The notes under the pieces were generated by a model, which did no database searches, had not been told where the DNA came from, and worked only from the letters and a program-made list of their open reading frames with translations. Shown piece after piece: positions 63,623 to 64,000 of a stretch of DNA of 64,000 bases. Source of the stretch: Thermotoga caldifontis AZM44c09 (GTDB lineage Bacteria; Thermotogota; Thermotogae; Thermotogales; DSM-5069); the NCBI RefSeq assembly GCF_000828655.1, contig NZ_AP014509.1, positions 1,736,001 to 1,800,000 on the forward strand, in the 5' to 3' direction. The stretch's first letter is position 1; every line of letters starts with the position of its first letter. The position numbers and the translations under genes are program-made.

Positions 63623-64000
63623 TCACAGATGGATGGGCCTGTCAACGATACCCTCTATCGCCCCGAGCAGCGTTTCACTCAGCGTGGGGTGCGGGTGAAT
63701 GGTTTTCTCGAGTTGTTCAGCCGTTAAACCGTTTCTGACAGCGATTGCAGCCTCCATTATGAGTTCTGTGGCGTAAGGGCCCACGATCGTCGCGCCGAGA
63801 ATCCTTCCAGTTTTCGAGTCGGCGATGAACTTTGCGAAACCATCTTTCTCGAGCATGGTTCTGGCACGACCGTTGGCCATCAATGGGAAGGAGAAGATTT
63901 TCACGGTCGATGGGTCCACGTCTTTCTCCTTAATCCCGACGCTCGCGACCTCGGGTTCGGTGAATATAACACTCGGTACGGCCGAGTAGTCCATCTTCGC
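63623..64000 (-). CDS. lpdA: Dihydrolipoyl dehydrogenase, C-terminal part (cut by window edge)
   Basis: The last 125 codons of a pyridine nucleotide-disulfide oxidoreductase. AVPSVIFTEPEVASVGIKE is the start of the dimerisation domain and HPHPTLSE contains the catalytic histidine that ends the active site in lipoamide dehydrogenases. The frame is open to the window edge. It is 13 bases upstream of the HcnA-like start and is probably in the same operon; a lipoamide dehydrogenase beside an amine oxidase complex would fit glycine or related amino-acid oxidation. Confidence 0.87.
   Translation of the reverse strand, partial: AKMDYSAVPSVIFTEPEVASVGIKEKDVDPSTVKIFSFPLMANGRARTMLEKDGFAKFIADSKTGRILGATIVGPYATELIMEAAIAVRNGLTAEQLEKTIHPHPTLSETLLGAIEGIVDRPIHL

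Overview
The window looks like chromosomal DNA from a member of the Thermotogota, most likely a Pseudothermotoga/Thermotoga relative of roughly 50% GC. The evidence is an Ompα/Ompβ-type pair of outer-sheath (toga) genes, a GH4 glycosidase with the family's CHG motif, a MOFRL-type glycerate kinase, a stand-alone TrpB2, very strong AGGAGGTG ribosome binding sites, frequent GTG/TTG starts and long tightly packed operons. I see no insertion sequence, prophage or CRISPR array.

Layout. 1-240: tail of a tRNA cluster (partial tRNA, Leu-UAG, Gly-GCC) and its terminator. 339-5515: uvrA, a secreted PHP-domain protein, tsaB. 5512-8922 (minus): a LonB/LonC-like protease, an FmdB zinc-ribbon protein, a double FMN-binding secreted protein. 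9239-10919: a putative leader peptide, mgtE and a cold-shock gene. 10978-17373 (minus): a secreted β-rich protein and a livJ-H-M-G-F type ABC operon that runs into a GH4 glycosidase. 17460-21085: diguanylate cyclase, class II aldolase, phosphoesterase, membrane protein, proC. 21181-29378: a seven-gene operon with a tripartite tricarboxylate transporter and four redox enzymes. 29449-35283 (minus): a five-gene surface/secretion locus. 35419-36910 (minus): trpB2 behind a trp attenuator. 36958-40398: uxuA, copA, copZ. 40438-44523 (minus): small membrane protein, htpX, lemA, Ompβ-like, Ompα. 44648-46215 (minus): tyrS, secG, tRNA-Met. 46271-54719 (minus): sugar ABC transporter with an interrupted binding protein, NamZ-like protein, DUF362 ferredoxin, amidohydrolase, membrane protein, glycerate kinase. 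54848-57183: Wzi-like protein and a nucleotidyltransferase. 57207-64000 (minus): part of lpd, an HcnABC-like flavoenzyme set, a membrane protein, then yajC-secD-secF.

Two regions stand out. The first is 29449-35283. It encodes two paralogous secreted β-rich proteins, a duplicated protein with the architecture of WxL-interacting proteins, an orphan secretin, and a second protein that looks like a degenerate secretin joined to a β-barrel. There is a strong intercistronic terminator hairpin after the two putative subunits and a pair of 13-bp direct repeats upstream. I read it as an uncharacterised surface-structure export system of the toga. The second is 36713-36910. A consensus promoter drives a 25-codon leader with three consecutive Trp codons, followed by mutually exclusive antiterminator and terminator helices ahead of trpB2. 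This is a textbook-style transcription attenuator on a gene whose physiological role has been debated.

Other points of interest are a short leader ORF ahead of mgtE whose ribosome binding site duplicates that of mgtE, an in-frame TGA in a sugar-binding protein gene, a transporter-linked redox operon of unknown substrate, and repeated use of intercistronic hairpins after secreted-protein genes. All functional statements rest on reading the translations by eye. No database search was run.
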